NCBI GenBank assembly: GCA_013368445.1
Contig: JAACJO010000004.1
Location: 1,426,001 to 1,490,000, forward strand
Length of the DNA: 64,000 nt
Reading direction: 5' to 3'
Source: Leucocoprinus leucothites
Taxonomy: Eukaryota; Basidiomycota; Agaricomycetes; Agaricales; Agaricaceae
Shown here: positions 35,167 to 47,379 of the stretch, piece by piece
Numbering within the stretch: the stretch's first letter is position 1
How the letters are laid out: each line of letters begins with the position of its first letter
Made by a program: the position numbers and the translations under genes
The notes under the pieces: generated by a model
What the model saw: only the letters and a program-made list of their open reading frames with translations
Database searches by the model: none
What the model was told of the DNA's origin: nothing

Positions 35167-36774
35167 ATGGTATGTCATTATGCTATCAACGATGTAATTA
35201 TACATTTAACGCCGATAATAAAGGGTAATGCACCATCTGGAATGCCTCCTGGTGACCTGCCAGGCGGAGACAAAGACAAGAAAGATCAACAACCCCAGAA
35301 GAAGAAATGGGAGCCTCCTCTTCCCACTCGTGTTGGCAAAAAGAAGAGACGTGGTCCTTCGGCAGCGTCCAAACTGCCAGCCGTTTATCCTACCACTCGG
35401 TGTCGCCTCAAGTTACTCAAGAGCGAGCGTATCAAAGATTACCTGCTAATGGAGGAGGAATTCGTTCACAATCAGGAACGTTTGAAACCAGAGGCAACGA
35501 GGGAAGAGAAGAATGAAGAAGACAGGTCAAAAGTCGATGATCTTCGAGGAAGCCCCATGGCTGTCGGAACACTGGAGGAGATTATTGACGACGACCATGC
35601 CATTATCAGCACTGCGTCTGGACCCGAGTTTTATGTGTCAATCATGTCCTATGTCGACAAGGACTTGCTTGAGCCTGGTTGCCAAGTCCTGCTGCATCAT
35701 AAGACCCAGTCAATCGTCGGTGTACTTCAGGACGATGCGGATCCGATGGTTAGTGTCATGAAGCTCGACAAGGCACCCACGGAGAGTTATGCGGATATTG
35801 GTGGTCTAGAACAGCAGATCCAGGAAATTAAGGTATTGTTTTTACTATGCCTGTTTGCGCTATATGACTTAGTCTTCTCCAGGAATCAGTCGAACTACCA
35901 CTTACGCATCCAGAACTTTACGAAGAAATGGGTATCAAGCCGCCGAAGGGTGTAATTCTCTACGGTGTACCTGGAACGGGAAAGACCCTTCTTGCAAAGG
36001 CAGTGGCTAACCAAACGTCTGCCACATTCCTACGTATCGTCGGCTCAGAGCTTATCCAGAAATATCTTGGTGATGGACCTAAGCTTGTCCGTGAACTTTT
36101 CCGCGTGGCTGAGGAGCACGCTCCAAGTATTGTATTCATTGATGAGATCGATGCTATTGGTACAAAACGGTACGAGTACATCATCTTGCCTGATATTTGG
36201 CTGAGTACTATCTGTTCTTTATTCAGATACGACTCGACATCTGGTGGTGAACGTGAAATCCAACGTACCATGCTGGAACTTCTGAACCAGCTTGACGGTT
36301 TCGACACCAGAGGAGACGTCAAGGTTATCATGGCTACAAACAGGATTGAGACCCTCGATCCCGCACTTATTCGACCAGGCCGTATTGACCGGAAAATTGA
36401 GTTCCCGTTACCTGACATCAAGACCAAGCGGCATATTTTCAGGTCCGCCACTTCCGTCCTTCCTGGTCTACATATCTCATTGACTTCTCATACTACAGAT
36501 TACATACATCTCGCATGAGTTTGAATGAAGATGTTGACTTGGAAGAGTTTATTACCATGAAGGACGACCTGTCAGGTGCAGACATCAAGGCTGTGTGTAC
36601 TGAAGCTGGTCTGCTCGCTCTTCGTGAAAGAAGAATGCGCGTAACGAAACAGGACTTTACCACCGCTAGGGAAAAGGTATGCCCGACCTTACCACTGACA
36701 CATCCTGATCTCACAACATCTTTTAGGTACTATACAGGAAGAACGAGGGTACACCAGAGGGCTTATACTTGTAG
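35167..36774 (+). CDS. RPT2: 26S proteasome regulatory ATPase subunit Rpt2 (S4)
   Basis: One of six AAA+ ATPases of the 19S proteasome base that unfold substrates and open the 20S gate. Exons: 35167-35169, 35224-35832, 35883-36169, 36227-36442, 36499-36676 and 36727-36774, 446 residues. The first coding exon holds only the ATG; intron 1 follows in phase 0, giving MGNAPSG. The glycine at position 2 is the N-myristoylation site conserved in Rpt2. After the Lys-rich N-terminus come the coiled coil, the OB domain, Walker A GVPGTGKT (the usual GPPGTGKT has Pro at the second position), Walker B IVFIDEID, the [18 protein letters not shown] region and the arginine-finger region [18 protein letters not shown]. 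The C-terminus ends GLYL, the gate-opening hydrophobic-Tyr-X tail. Confidence 0.96.
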
Positions 36775-37480
36775 ATTACCTTCGCATTTCCTCTGTGTAT
36801 CTAGGTATCGGCTTGTTTCCTTTCTCCCCTCTGTCGCAATATAGCATACTACAACACTACATTGAATAATTGGCCTAACCTACTACCTCGATGGAGAGTA
36901 TCAGTCCCTCCGCACTGCCGAGCACGGTTCGTTCACTTTGTCCAGCAAAAACAGCTTACAGAGGAGGCCCAGTAAGGAGGCCTAACAAACATCACCAGAA
37001 ATCTCATTAATGATCCCGTTCTACGTGTATTATCAGGGATACACGCAAAACAAGCATAAAGAACCAAAGACAAAATCCTCACGTTGGAGCATAGCGTAAA
37101 CATGCGAGACGGTGGAGACCCACAATCTGGAACCTCATTGAACATGTAATCCTCGAACCTAGGCTGCTTTGAACGCGCAACACGGTCAGCAGGATTCTCA
37201 CCAAGATCCCTGACATGGATCCCGAGATTATCTTGTGCTTTTTCCAGTTTCCAATGCTGAGCTGAAGATGCTTTACAATGATTTGATGAAGTTTCACATG
37301 AAGAATGAGTGCATTAGGACTAGTCATTATGAGCGCATCAGTCTGCATGTGAACGAAGCTGATCCTAACAACTGGCCTATGAACCGCAGCTTCTCATACC
37401 TTCGAGAAAGGCATTGGTAGAAGAAACACACAAATCCCTGGAGTTCTCGGGTTCCCCTGGGAGTGCACGTCGTTCTATTG
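36775..37480. other. Intergenic, start of gene-poor zone
   Basis: The RPT2 3' end, then sequence without a supported gene. A plus-strand frame at 37235-37420 has Met/His/Asn-rich coding-like character but no family or splice support and may be a relic. Confidence 0.4.
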
Positions 37481-37489
37481 CTAAATTCA

Positions 37490-38200
37490 CGTTTTATAGA
37501 ATCACTGATGAAGAGCCCTTGTGGAATATGCTGTTAGTGTCTTTTATAAGTGTGGCAGATTGCACTGGTCTATAAAAGAGTTTCCAGGGGTGTTCTACAA
37601 GTTCGGGGTAGTGGGAATCGAGAAACATCTGGGGGTTGAGAAGCTGGTGGAAGGCTTTGCTCCAGGTTGCTTCGTACTAAGATTCGTTCTCGAGGCGTGA
37701 ATCAACAGCATTCGCCGTTAACCCGGTCATATTGTACCGCACCAAGGCTTTGCGTCTGGTGCTAATATTGTTCCAAGCCCAAAGAGCGCCGGAACAACAC
37801 AAGAAAAGGAGTAAGCTTCCATAAAGCCCGGAGATTCGATGAAGCCCACGAATTTGGTCCAATGCTACAGTAAAGCCAACCATTTGAACATGGCGATCCC
37901 GGAGCCAAGGATGATGTACGACGAGATGTCTCCATTATCACCCTCGTGTGATATGAGTTTCCCTCCCCGTCAAGGCCTGGGTTAAGTATGAAGGGGTCGT
38001 GGACTAAGGGAAAGTACCGTGACTTGAGAGCAGTGCATGGCATTTTCTAGATCTTCTATGAGACCTGTGGTGTAGTACGCCGCACAGTGGGATCCTGAGT
38101 TCCTCAGCCCTACAGAGGAGAATCTCCAAAGGCAAGGTTAAGGTGCTCTATCCTCCAAGACCATGCGCACAACTCCCAAGTGTCTCATTGAGATTGTCAG
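37490..38200 (-). pseudogene. TPR-CHAT gene relic
   Basis: The minus strand translates in scattered frames to pieces resembling the TPR-CHAT gene at 54.5-58 kb. STRRKALVRYN matches TTRHEALVKYN there, and YEATWSKAFHQLLNPQMFL resembles its QLLDLQTDLFLLEA region. Upstream, DLENAMHCSQVTVLSLSPRP looks like a tetratricopeptide unit. Stops and frame changes separate the pieces, and no CHAT catalytic motif remains. It is a short, old remnant. Confidence 0.55.
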
Positions 38201-41200
38201 ATGCCAATTGACGTTCATACTATTCGATTCGATTCTCCGAGTCGACAGCGCGTTTTTTGGAGCAGGGATGCGAACAAAAAAGAGGTCCCATCCTCATCGA
38301 CGAGCTCGAAATATTTGGATAGCGGTCAAAGCATTTGCGCAGAGAATTCACGAGGGGTTGGCATTGTGAGAGAAGCGGGTGGCTTGAGGACATAGAAGTC
38401 AACGCCAACCAGGAATACTGAATACTGATCGGAAGTATTGAAATAGTCCATGATGCGCCAAGCATCGAATGTGTGGTATCGGTGAATCACGACGAGCGGA
38501 GGCGGCGAGATAAGGCTTTGCAGTAGCTTGAATGCAAAAATCCTCGGGAGAAACTTCTTGCGGGTGAGCTGATTCGGCGTTGGAAGAGATCGGTGTTCCC
38601 TGATTGTTGGGCCATGTTCTAGCACATAGTGGAGCCAGAGCAGCTCTTGCGATGAAACAGTGGCTCGCCGCAACTGACAAGCCATGGTATTGCTACAAAT
38701 GACACAGGCGCCCACATAGGTACACGACGCGGTCACGGTGCACAAATGGAGTAAACCATCAATCTCGAAATAAAGACTTGGTTGGCCCCTAGAGCTCCTT
38801 CATTCAGCCTTCTGCATCAGAAGGAGTCCATAGCCAAAAGCACTGTGATCCAGATTCAAGGAATCAGAAAACACTCCCTTGAAGACCGTGACTCGCTCGG
38901 AACAGCTGTGCCCAAGAAGCTGTTCCACCGTACACTCTTATGAGCAAGTTCTATCGCCCATTTCACAGAGCCAATCAGCTCTTCACCCAACGGACTCTCA
39001 TAACTTCCGCTCTTCCAACTTCTCTGAAGCCTGGATTTCCGAGGAGAGAGGACTCACCTGCTGGGGGCCTAAAGGATTCCATCACACCGGTTCCAGCACT
39101 CGTGATGCCGAACGTTGTATGTAGTTGGGGTTTACCTTTCAGACACGGCCCAGGGGGACGATTACGAACATGACAGTACCCACCAGGGTAAATCAAACGG
39201 CTAAACAGATCTATCCTCTCCGCATTACACCCTGATGTTGATATGTTTAATTACGGGTCGGCGACACCAACAAATTATAATAACTTACGTAGTGCACCCC
39301 AAAGTCGTGCCCATTCCTTTCAATTCCAATCTTTGTTCTCGTCATTGTCACACTGACAAGTCCAACTGCACCCGTCGGAAGCTTTTCCTTTCCAACTCCC
39401 ACTTATTCAGATACCAACTCCCCCCCCCTCCGAAGCTCACCTCCAAAAGGTTATTTAATCCAGACGCTCTGAATTCAGACACTTTGCCTCGAGGCATCAT
39501 AAGAACATCGTTACGGTCAAACGTCCGCACCTGAAGGAGCTCGAAAAGTCGGCGGAGAAACACAGCGATCATTTAGACACCGAATGATCAACATCAACGT
39601 TGTAACGTAGATGAATGCCAGTCCCGGGCTTCTCTTCCGTTGGACCAGAGCTTGGTCTCTCATCACCATTTGAACGGTCCCTCATTAATATTGATGAGAC
39701 CTTTGACATTCTGGCAGGCGCTGTCTACTACTTCCGAGGAAAGTCCTCGTAGAAGAATGAATTGTGTATATACAAACATTGACAACATGTACGCACATGC
39801 ACGGCAGCAAAGAGTAGCAGAGTGGCCTTATTTCCGATCTACGTGATTAGAATAAAGCAGTGACTATATTATCCTTGTCATCACCACACTCCAGGATGAC
39901 GGTGCATAGATCGTTTGTAAGGCAGGCAAGATCAAGCTTGACAATCATCGAGAGAGGGAAGGAAAGTAAGAGATATGAAAGGGGAGCGAAAACTGATATG
40001 ATACAGACAAGGATGAAGCTTGAAGATTCCACAAATGACCAAATTGTACAGGTCCAGAAATGACTTCAATATAGAGACGTGAATGAGCAGGGAAAATGAT
40101 ATATTTCTAGAAAACAAATGCAGGTATTGAACAGCGAAAATGAAGTGAGGAATCAGAAACCGAGCCATACCGGACATGAAACGGAAGTGGTGGGGCGGGG
40201 GGATGGGGGGACAAGAGAAGCAACCAGGCAAACTCCAGTTAACTACGGAAGGCGAAAAGAAGGTGGGGATTCGTAGAAACAATCAAACTATAGATGATGA
40301 AATGGTAATACACACGCTCGTCCAAGCGAACAGATCCATGCCGATGAGGGGAGAGGGAAAAAAAGTAGAAAAAGCAGAGCGAAACCACGAATGTGAGAAA
40401 CTAGAAAGAAGAGCAGAGAGTGTGAGTATATATATGCGGGGTTAAATGAATGTCTGGGATGTATGCGAATTCTTAAAGAGCAGAAGAGGTAAGAGTCGAG
40501 CAAGTGAGGTGATACAGTGTGGAAGTTGATTGGACATGAGTCAAACCAGAAGGTACATCGTCAACCACTTGACAATCTCTTAAGAATCCAATCCTGAGTG
40601 CCATTACGAAAGGAGAATTTCCGCATAAACACCAGCCTAACAATGCGTTTCGGCTTTGCCAGGTGGATAATCAAGAAATCCAAAGGTTGTCCTGGCGACA
40701 AGACGCATTCCGGTGGTGGCAATTCCAACTGGAATCGGGGCAACAAAAAAATGCAGACAGTGAAAAAAAATGAGCGTGTGAAGTATTAAGAGGAAGTTGT
40801 CAAGGGAGTGACGGAGCACCAGTGAGAACAAATGCCAGTTAAACCTAGCCTATCGGTGGTAAAAAAGGGGAATTTTTTGACCGGTCATGTATGAAGGGGA
40901 TGGGAAGTGTTGAAGACTTGGACGAGGTGTTGACGGGGAGGCTGTGGCCGAACCACCTCATGCGAGGTAACTCGGATACGAGCAGGTAAAGAGTAGACAA
41001 ATGAATGTGGGGTTCCGAAATCCAAAAATGTATGAATACGAGAGAATTGCAAAGGAAACTAGAGTGCGGTGAATGGTCCATGTCGGTGGGGTAATGGATA
41101 TGGAGATAGTGTGTCAACTGGTGTGTATGATGCACAATGCGATATATGCGGGGTTAAATTGTTATTGATGCGGGTTAATGGGATCGGTTAATAATCAGTG

Positions 41201-41337
41201 GATATTTGGTTTGGGAGTCGGTCGATGGCCAGCAAGGAATGGAGTTGATGGATGATACAAAAGAATGAGTAGAGCACATAAGCACACCGCTCGCGGCGGC
41301 AACATCACGAGAGCAAACGCGACATTGAGAGGAGTGG
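38201..41337. other. 3.1-kb gene-poor interval
   Basis: The largest frame (minus 38326-38745, 139 codons) has no recognisable domain. Around 39850-41330 the plus strand is purine-rich (many GAGAGA/GGGAAG tracts) with short frames only; part may be the 3' untranslated region of the minus-strand gene ending at 41338. No tRNA, rRNA or mobile element seen. Confidence 0.4.
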
Positions 41338-43266
41338 TTAATGGAGCTGGAAAGCACTTCCGAGCTCAATACGTCCGGATTTTTCCTCTCCATCGCCTTC
41401 TCCATCAGCATCAGCCTCATCACCAGGAGGCACAAGGCTACTGAAAGATATCCTCCTTGCAGGTGCAAGTCTTCTAACCCTCCGTAGTGTTTTGCCTTGA
41501 GAATTGATAGGGCTGGCGTTAAGGTCAACTGGAGGGTTAAGCAGAGGGGCTTTGTTCAAAGGAGTCGGAGAGGCGGTCGGAGAAGGGCTGAAGGCCGGCC
41601 GTAAAGCAGAAGGAAGTGCCCTTGGTGCGCTACGAGTAGGGGATGGTGAGCGAGGTGACGGAGGAACACGAGTAGATGTGATGGGTGCAGGTGATAAAGG
41701 AGCGTTGGAAAGTAATGGTAATTCGGGTCCGAGCATACTAGGGTTTCGCTGCAAATTCATGGGGAGTGGCTTGGTAGAAGGTTTCGCTTTGCTGCCTTTT
41801 CCTAGAGATTGAAGGTTCTCCTTCTTGACCTTTGACGATCTTTCCTTATTCTCTCCCCTACTGTCTTTAGGGCTCTTTGACAGCTTGAGGCTTAAATCCT
41901 TTGTCTTCGAAGTTCCTCTCCTGGTGACAATTGGTGATGATGAGGGTGTTGTTGGAGCAGGAGAGTCAGGAGGCGGCGTGGCCGTATTGCAGGAAGGGCT
42001 GGACAACTTCCTGGCCTTTTTCACGTGCTTGGTTCGAATCCTCTCCTCTTCATCCGACGAAGGGCAGGTCCCAGAGTTCTTGTGAGAGTGGGTGTTATCA
42101 GGTGGTTGTGCGAGATACCCACGCCTCGCTTCTTGGGCCAAAGCACCAAAGGATGGCGCACGCTTGACTCCGGTTTTACTTGTTGAGTGTGCATCCTTGG
42201 AGGGAGTAAAACCATCGTCCTGCATTAAGCGCTGTACGCGAGGATTCGGGAGGATACCATCACTGCTGCTGCTTATGATGGAGAGCGAGGAAGAAGAGAC
42301 GGAAGATATAGTCCGACGAAGGTTGCGTCGCTGCGTAGAGAATGAGGAGAGTGTGTTCAATGTAGAAGAACTTGGAGTTGAAGGAGTGGTCAAGGATGGG
42401 ACAGCGGTAGAGGGAGGTGGAGAAGTACAATGATTGGAACGAGTTGAACGGTGGTAGGGGTGATGGGCGACTTGGCGCTCAGCGCGCTGCAATCGACTCG
42501 AAAGCCTGTACGCTCACGGTCAGCCAGTCGCGTCAGAGGTGCAAAGAGAGAACACACCGAGCAAGATGTTCATTGTTTTTTATATCTGTTCCTTCAGTAT
42601 TCAATATAAAGTCCATACTCGACTGGCGATATAGAGGTCGCTTAGCGCCGGCTGCGACCCCTAAGGGTTTCTCCCGACCGTCCTGATTATAGGTATAATT
42701 TGTCTCCATCTCCGTCTCCATCGCGTCTTCCGGTTCCTCGGCTATTGAATCGCGTCGCTGCTCAGCGGCAGCCTGTTCTTTGGCACGTTGACGCGAAAGT
42801 TCAATGAGCTTAACACGCGTCGCGCGAAGCGAATGTGGCCAGTCAACCGGGCCCTTGGCTTGAGAGACACCCCGAGCGATTTTATCAAGAAGATTGGAGG
42901 GTGGAATCGGTCCATTGAAAGGAGTTACGAGATGGGCAGGCAACGCATCCAAGGTCTTGAAACATATCAGTCTTGGGGAGGTTCTAGGAAAGAAACGACG
43001 CGTTCGCTTACCCTTGAAAGAAGCAAAACCTGGTCTGGCTTCCACTCCCACTCGAGGTCGTCTGCATTGGAGCTATTCCAGCTGTCTGTGCTCTTTCTGT
43101 TCGGAGCTGGGGGCACAAAAATGGAATTAGCGGGTGATCCGCAGCTGCGTGGTGTGCGCGGTGAGCCTGCGGTGCTAACAGATAGAAGCGAAGGAGTGCG
43201 GCGGGGAATGGGAGGATGGGGGAGGAGGAGGGCGAGGGGAGAGGTAGGGGCGCGTCGAGTCTGCAT
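41338..43266 (-). CDS. Ser/Pro-rich hypothetical protein
   Basis: I do not recognise the function. Exons 43266-43012, 42955-42558 and 42505-41338 join in phase to 606 residues. The N-terminal third is the most structured: after a Ser/Pro-rich leader comes DDLEWEWKPDQVLLLSRTLD, then ALPAHLVTPFNGPIPPSNLL and helix-like DWPHSLRATRVKLIELSRQR. This part looks conserved and may be a small domain. The remaining ~350 residues are low complexity: poly-Ser tracts, basic KKARKL-type patches and many SP/TP sites, suggesting a nuclear, phosphorylated protein. No membrane segment or signal peptide. Good splice sites and an open frame of over 1.1 kb in the last exon make it a real gene. Confidence 0.75.
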
Positions 43267-46200
43267 AGATAAAGGATAATAAGGAATGAGAGGCTGAGTG
43301 ACTAGGCTGAGCTGATTTTGTAGAATATTGTGGATCACAGCGAGCAGTGCGCGAGGTCGACGCCAAAGCGACAAACGCTATACACACAAATGCTGGCGGT
43401 AAGCACACAAGACTCTGCCCCAAAGAACGATCCCATCTGCCAACCCACAAAACATGAACAAATAACTTCACACTCCGACCTTCCCAACAATGGAAAGCCC
43501 CGGATCTTCTCCCAGATCTCCAGATGCCGCCGCTCGGATGTCCGGCTTTCTCTCGACAATCAGATCTCTCCCATTCTCTGATTTCCCATCTGGTCGGCAT
43601 TTGCTGCTATCGCACCTTCATAGGTCTGCCTACGACGAACATACGGGAACAGTGCTCTCACGGGCGATCGACCAATCTTCCACTCCGAGTTCATCTGCTT
43701 CTTTTCCACATTTGTCGTTCCTGGGCTCGGTCCATCACTCGTAAATACCCAAAGTCCTGCAACGTGTTCTGCATCGTGGCCCCCCCGCGTAACGGGTTCC
43801 CACACCTGATACACCAAACGAGCCTTCCACCTTGTGACTCTATCGTACCTTTTAGTCTCTGCCTCCCGTCTTTCTAGAATCGCCCCATCAAATGGTTATA
43901 TTCTACTCTATCACAATTGGATAGGTCCAGGAGCGAGGCTAGATTCTCCAGTGGTTGATATTGGTATTATCCCTCTACAAAACTTTTATCGGCATCGCCG
44001 AACGGAGAACAAGGTCGATCCCGACATCACTTAGGCTTTTCGCAAATTGCGCTGATGCTTGTATCGGGGTAATCGAGGTGAAACCGGAGACCGTAACTTT
44101 TTCGCAAGTCTTATCACCATTCAGCACATCAATCAAACACTCGATGTCCTTCTGTGGCCGCCGCCGCCTTCTAACCTCGAAAATTTGATCATTCAGACTA
44201 ACAGCTCCAATCTTGACTTTGCCCCCACTCGCTGGTGGAGTTGATTCTCTATGATAAAAGTACCTCGTGCGCACGTTCGATCGCATACTCGGTACGTGTA
44301 CCCACCCATGGCATTTCAAGGCTTCGCCCACCCAGTCAAGAGTCCCACTACACCAACGTTGACAATCACACCAGACTCCACCCGCTACTCTGCGAAGCCC
44401 GCCACGACACGTCTTTCGCGTTTCTTTCCAGCGTTCGACGCGTATTATTATTATTCCCTTGACAGCGACCTTCGAATCCTCTCCCTTGCTTCTACCTGCC
44501 TCACTATTTACTTCCTATTACTTCTTCGCAATTACATACACAATTATTTTTACGATATTTACCGCCTGCAATGATTGAATCCACCACAATCACCAGCGAT
44601 CAGTTCCGCCAACACCACCAGTACCCTACAAGCGTTCAATGCCAGCCACCAGGGAGTAATCTTATCAAAGCTGCCAACTAAGAACCCGAAAACCCAAACA
44701 AACCCTGCCATCTCGTAACATAACGGATGTATCATATCGATCGAACCCCAGAACCATCACCTTCTTTCACTTTAGTCTCGACTAAACCACATAGAGTATT
44801 CATTGCACACGAAGATTCCCGAACCATCCACATGACAATCTCCCAGAACCTAACAAGGGGAAAGCTTCGCGTATTTCGGATACTCGACCGAGTGGGTATG
44901 TGGCTTCAATAACCTCTCCTTCCTTATTCCTTCCTTTCCCTGTTCCTTGTCCGCCTTCATTCAATTCAGAACTCCAAGCAATCATGACGACAGTTTATGC
45001 TTTGATTTAGTTTCGATTACCTTTCCAACGTTCTACTGCATTCCTCTGCTCCATGCCTCTCATCCCGCATTCAAATGTTATCAATAGCCGCCCCTTGAAG
45101 CACACCATATGTATTGACGAAGTGGATACCCAATGACTAAAGGTTACGTTGTATCATTTCCAACTCAAGCACAATGAATTGCCGTTTCTGTCAGTTACAA
45201 TAACGAACAAATGTGGGCGGTGGAACCCCCGCCATCAACAAACCATGACCAAGTGGGGTATCAATGCACATTCGGTACCGAAAACCGTTTCTTCACTGTC
45301 GTAACCACCAAAGAGTGACAATTTATCGAGCGCTGAAGTGGGATTGTCACATTTCGATCGAGAAGACGAAGGACTGACGATTCCATTCACGTCCGGGCGC
45401 TTGTTCGCGTCGAAAGTCAAAGTTGGAAGTTCGCTGGGTTTCAAATCATTCAGATATCATCAGTACAGTTAGCGCTAAAATGGTGACATTGTATTCAAGG
45501 CGCTGGAGATAACCGGTGTGTCCACACCTGGTTGAAAGGAATGAGCTTCCGAATCAGAAATCTCAACATGAACTGCCAGCCTGTGTGCCTGTGGCCCTGA
45601 TTTTGACATGCACCCCCAAAACATATCAACATAACCAGTGCTCTACGGATTGCAAAAGTGGAGACTTTCAACCCTTGGAAAGAAATGCCAGCGCACAATG
45701 TCTGTGGCACTCACAATGACTGAAGTATACAAGTTGATATCATGCAATATTGGCGCCTGATCTGCCAGTGAGTGCTTATCATTTTGAAGTTAAACGCGCT
45801 GGACCTACACGAGTAGTTCAATACCACTCATTATCCCCCCGAGTGGTACTCGCGTTGAGATATCTGTGAGATGACTGGATGTCATCCACCAGCGCTCGAG
45901 TCCTCCCGATGTCCAAGTATAAAGTCGAAAATCAGCTCCAAAGCTGCCACAGACAGGCCCCTGAGGGAAAAAAATGCGACAAAAGGTAGAATGACATTCG
46001 AGATTTCGTTCCTGTGGTACTTGATGTGCCATGTTCTCAAAGTTCCCTTACCGAAATTCGAAATACCCAAAGCACAAGCTATATACTTACTGTGGTAGTG
46101 GCAATCTTGTTCTGAACTGTTATTACTGGCACTACTTATGATATCAGGCACAACACGGTTCAAGCTACCGAAGGAGAAAAAAAAGGTGAAAGTGAGAACA

Positions 46201-47296
46201 GGTTATCTCACTTGTTCTCTCTTTATTCACTATGAGATTTAGAACTACAAGAGCGCCGCGACGAGACCCCAATCAGAAATCATGTTTTGAGTCTCTCTCT
46301 CAGTCTGCCTAGTGAAATTCAGGCACACGGAACCCCCGGGGTACCTCATACCCTCTTGGTTCAGTGTAGTTTCTCTGTATAGGACTCTCATTCTCCGAAT
46401 GGAGCATAAGGAGTCGAACTTGGGACGACCGTCCAAACAACAGTATTATCGCCGAACAACATGGATAGGGAAGAGGGCGGATGGCCTAGATATCAACCCG
46501 ATGATCTATACTCACTGATGTCATCCGCTTTCCTGGCAGCATTAGAGGGGAGCTTTGTGCATAATACCTATTATCGAGTAGTGCCTGCCAGTATCACCGC
46601 GTACAGGGTTGAGTAGTAAGATAATCCCCAAGTTTGTTGAATCAAACAAGTCACTTGACTTCCAATTTCCTAGTCATTGTACAAACCAAGCCGTAAAACT
46701 CAAAGTAGAAAGGAAGTACAGCACACAGACTTTATACCGTGCGCAAGCCTAATATTACTTTGCGAAACTGAGCATATGTACTTCGTTCGCCAGGCGGAGT
46801 GAAAACCGTAAGTATAATTCATAGTCGAATCTGGATCACCGAGTGGGCTTCACCTGTCTTTGGGGGACGTTGTCCCTTGAAGAGCATGAGAGGGGCTTAG
46901 ACGAGAGACGACATGAGAGTACCGGACAGGGCCCAGCGTAGATGACATCTTAGCAACTGTGCACTGGAGACTGAATTGATGAGCGAAAGCCGGTCGTTCT
47001 GAATATGCCTCATATTCAATCTGAGGTTAAATCATTGATGTACTCGAGTGGCAGTGAGGCGTCTAAAAGCACTCCATCGCCTAAATCAGAGAATATGACG
47101 ATTGTTGATGAACTATCCAAGGAGATTTTGAGTGCAATTTGGGCATGACAAAGAGGTCATCTATACAGTTGATCAGTGGAACAGAGCTCTTCTTCCCAGA
47201 AAAAGGCAGACGGCAAGTGGCTTGGTCCAGAAAGAGGTTCGAAATGGGTTTCCTGAACGCGGAAGTATGAAAAAAAACTTGGTCTGACAAAAGCAA
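43267..47296. other. 4-kb gene-poor interval with small unsupported frames
   Basis: Plus-strand small frames with some coding character are 43491-43744 (starts MESPGSSPRSPDAAARMSGF), 44572-44682 (36 codons after a long pyrimidine-rich, TATA-containing leader) and 44727-44912. On the minus strand 43975-44331 is open for 118 codons. None matches a family known to me or has convincing splicing. The 43.4-45 kb part resembles a long leader of a well expressed gene whose coding part I cannot find. Confidence 0.35.
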
Positions 47297-47379
47297 TGGG
47301 GGCACCGCGGATCGAACGCGGGACCTTTAGAATACTTTTTTACTTCAGTCTACTGCTCTCCCAACTGAGCTATGCCCCC
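47297..47379 (-). tRNA. tRNA-Phe(GAA) with 10-base intron
   Basis: On the minus strand, acceptor GGGGGCA pairs with TGCCCCC, discriminator A. D-arm GCTC-AGTTGGGA-GAGC and T-arm CGCGTTCGATCCGCG are canonical. The anticodon loop starts CTGAAG (anticodon GAA) with a ten-base intron after position 37. The stem GTAGA/TCTAA has one G-A mismatch at the top, which is unusual but outside the loop. Confidence 0.88.

Noticed and set aside
43975..44331. 118-codon minus-strand frame
   Set aside because: Lies opposite the leader-like plus-strand sequence; no family or intron support.
46390..46440. Possible tRNA T-arm (GTTCGACTCC on the minus strand)
   Set aside because: T-stem does not pair properly and there is no D-arm or acceptor stem; not a tRNA.
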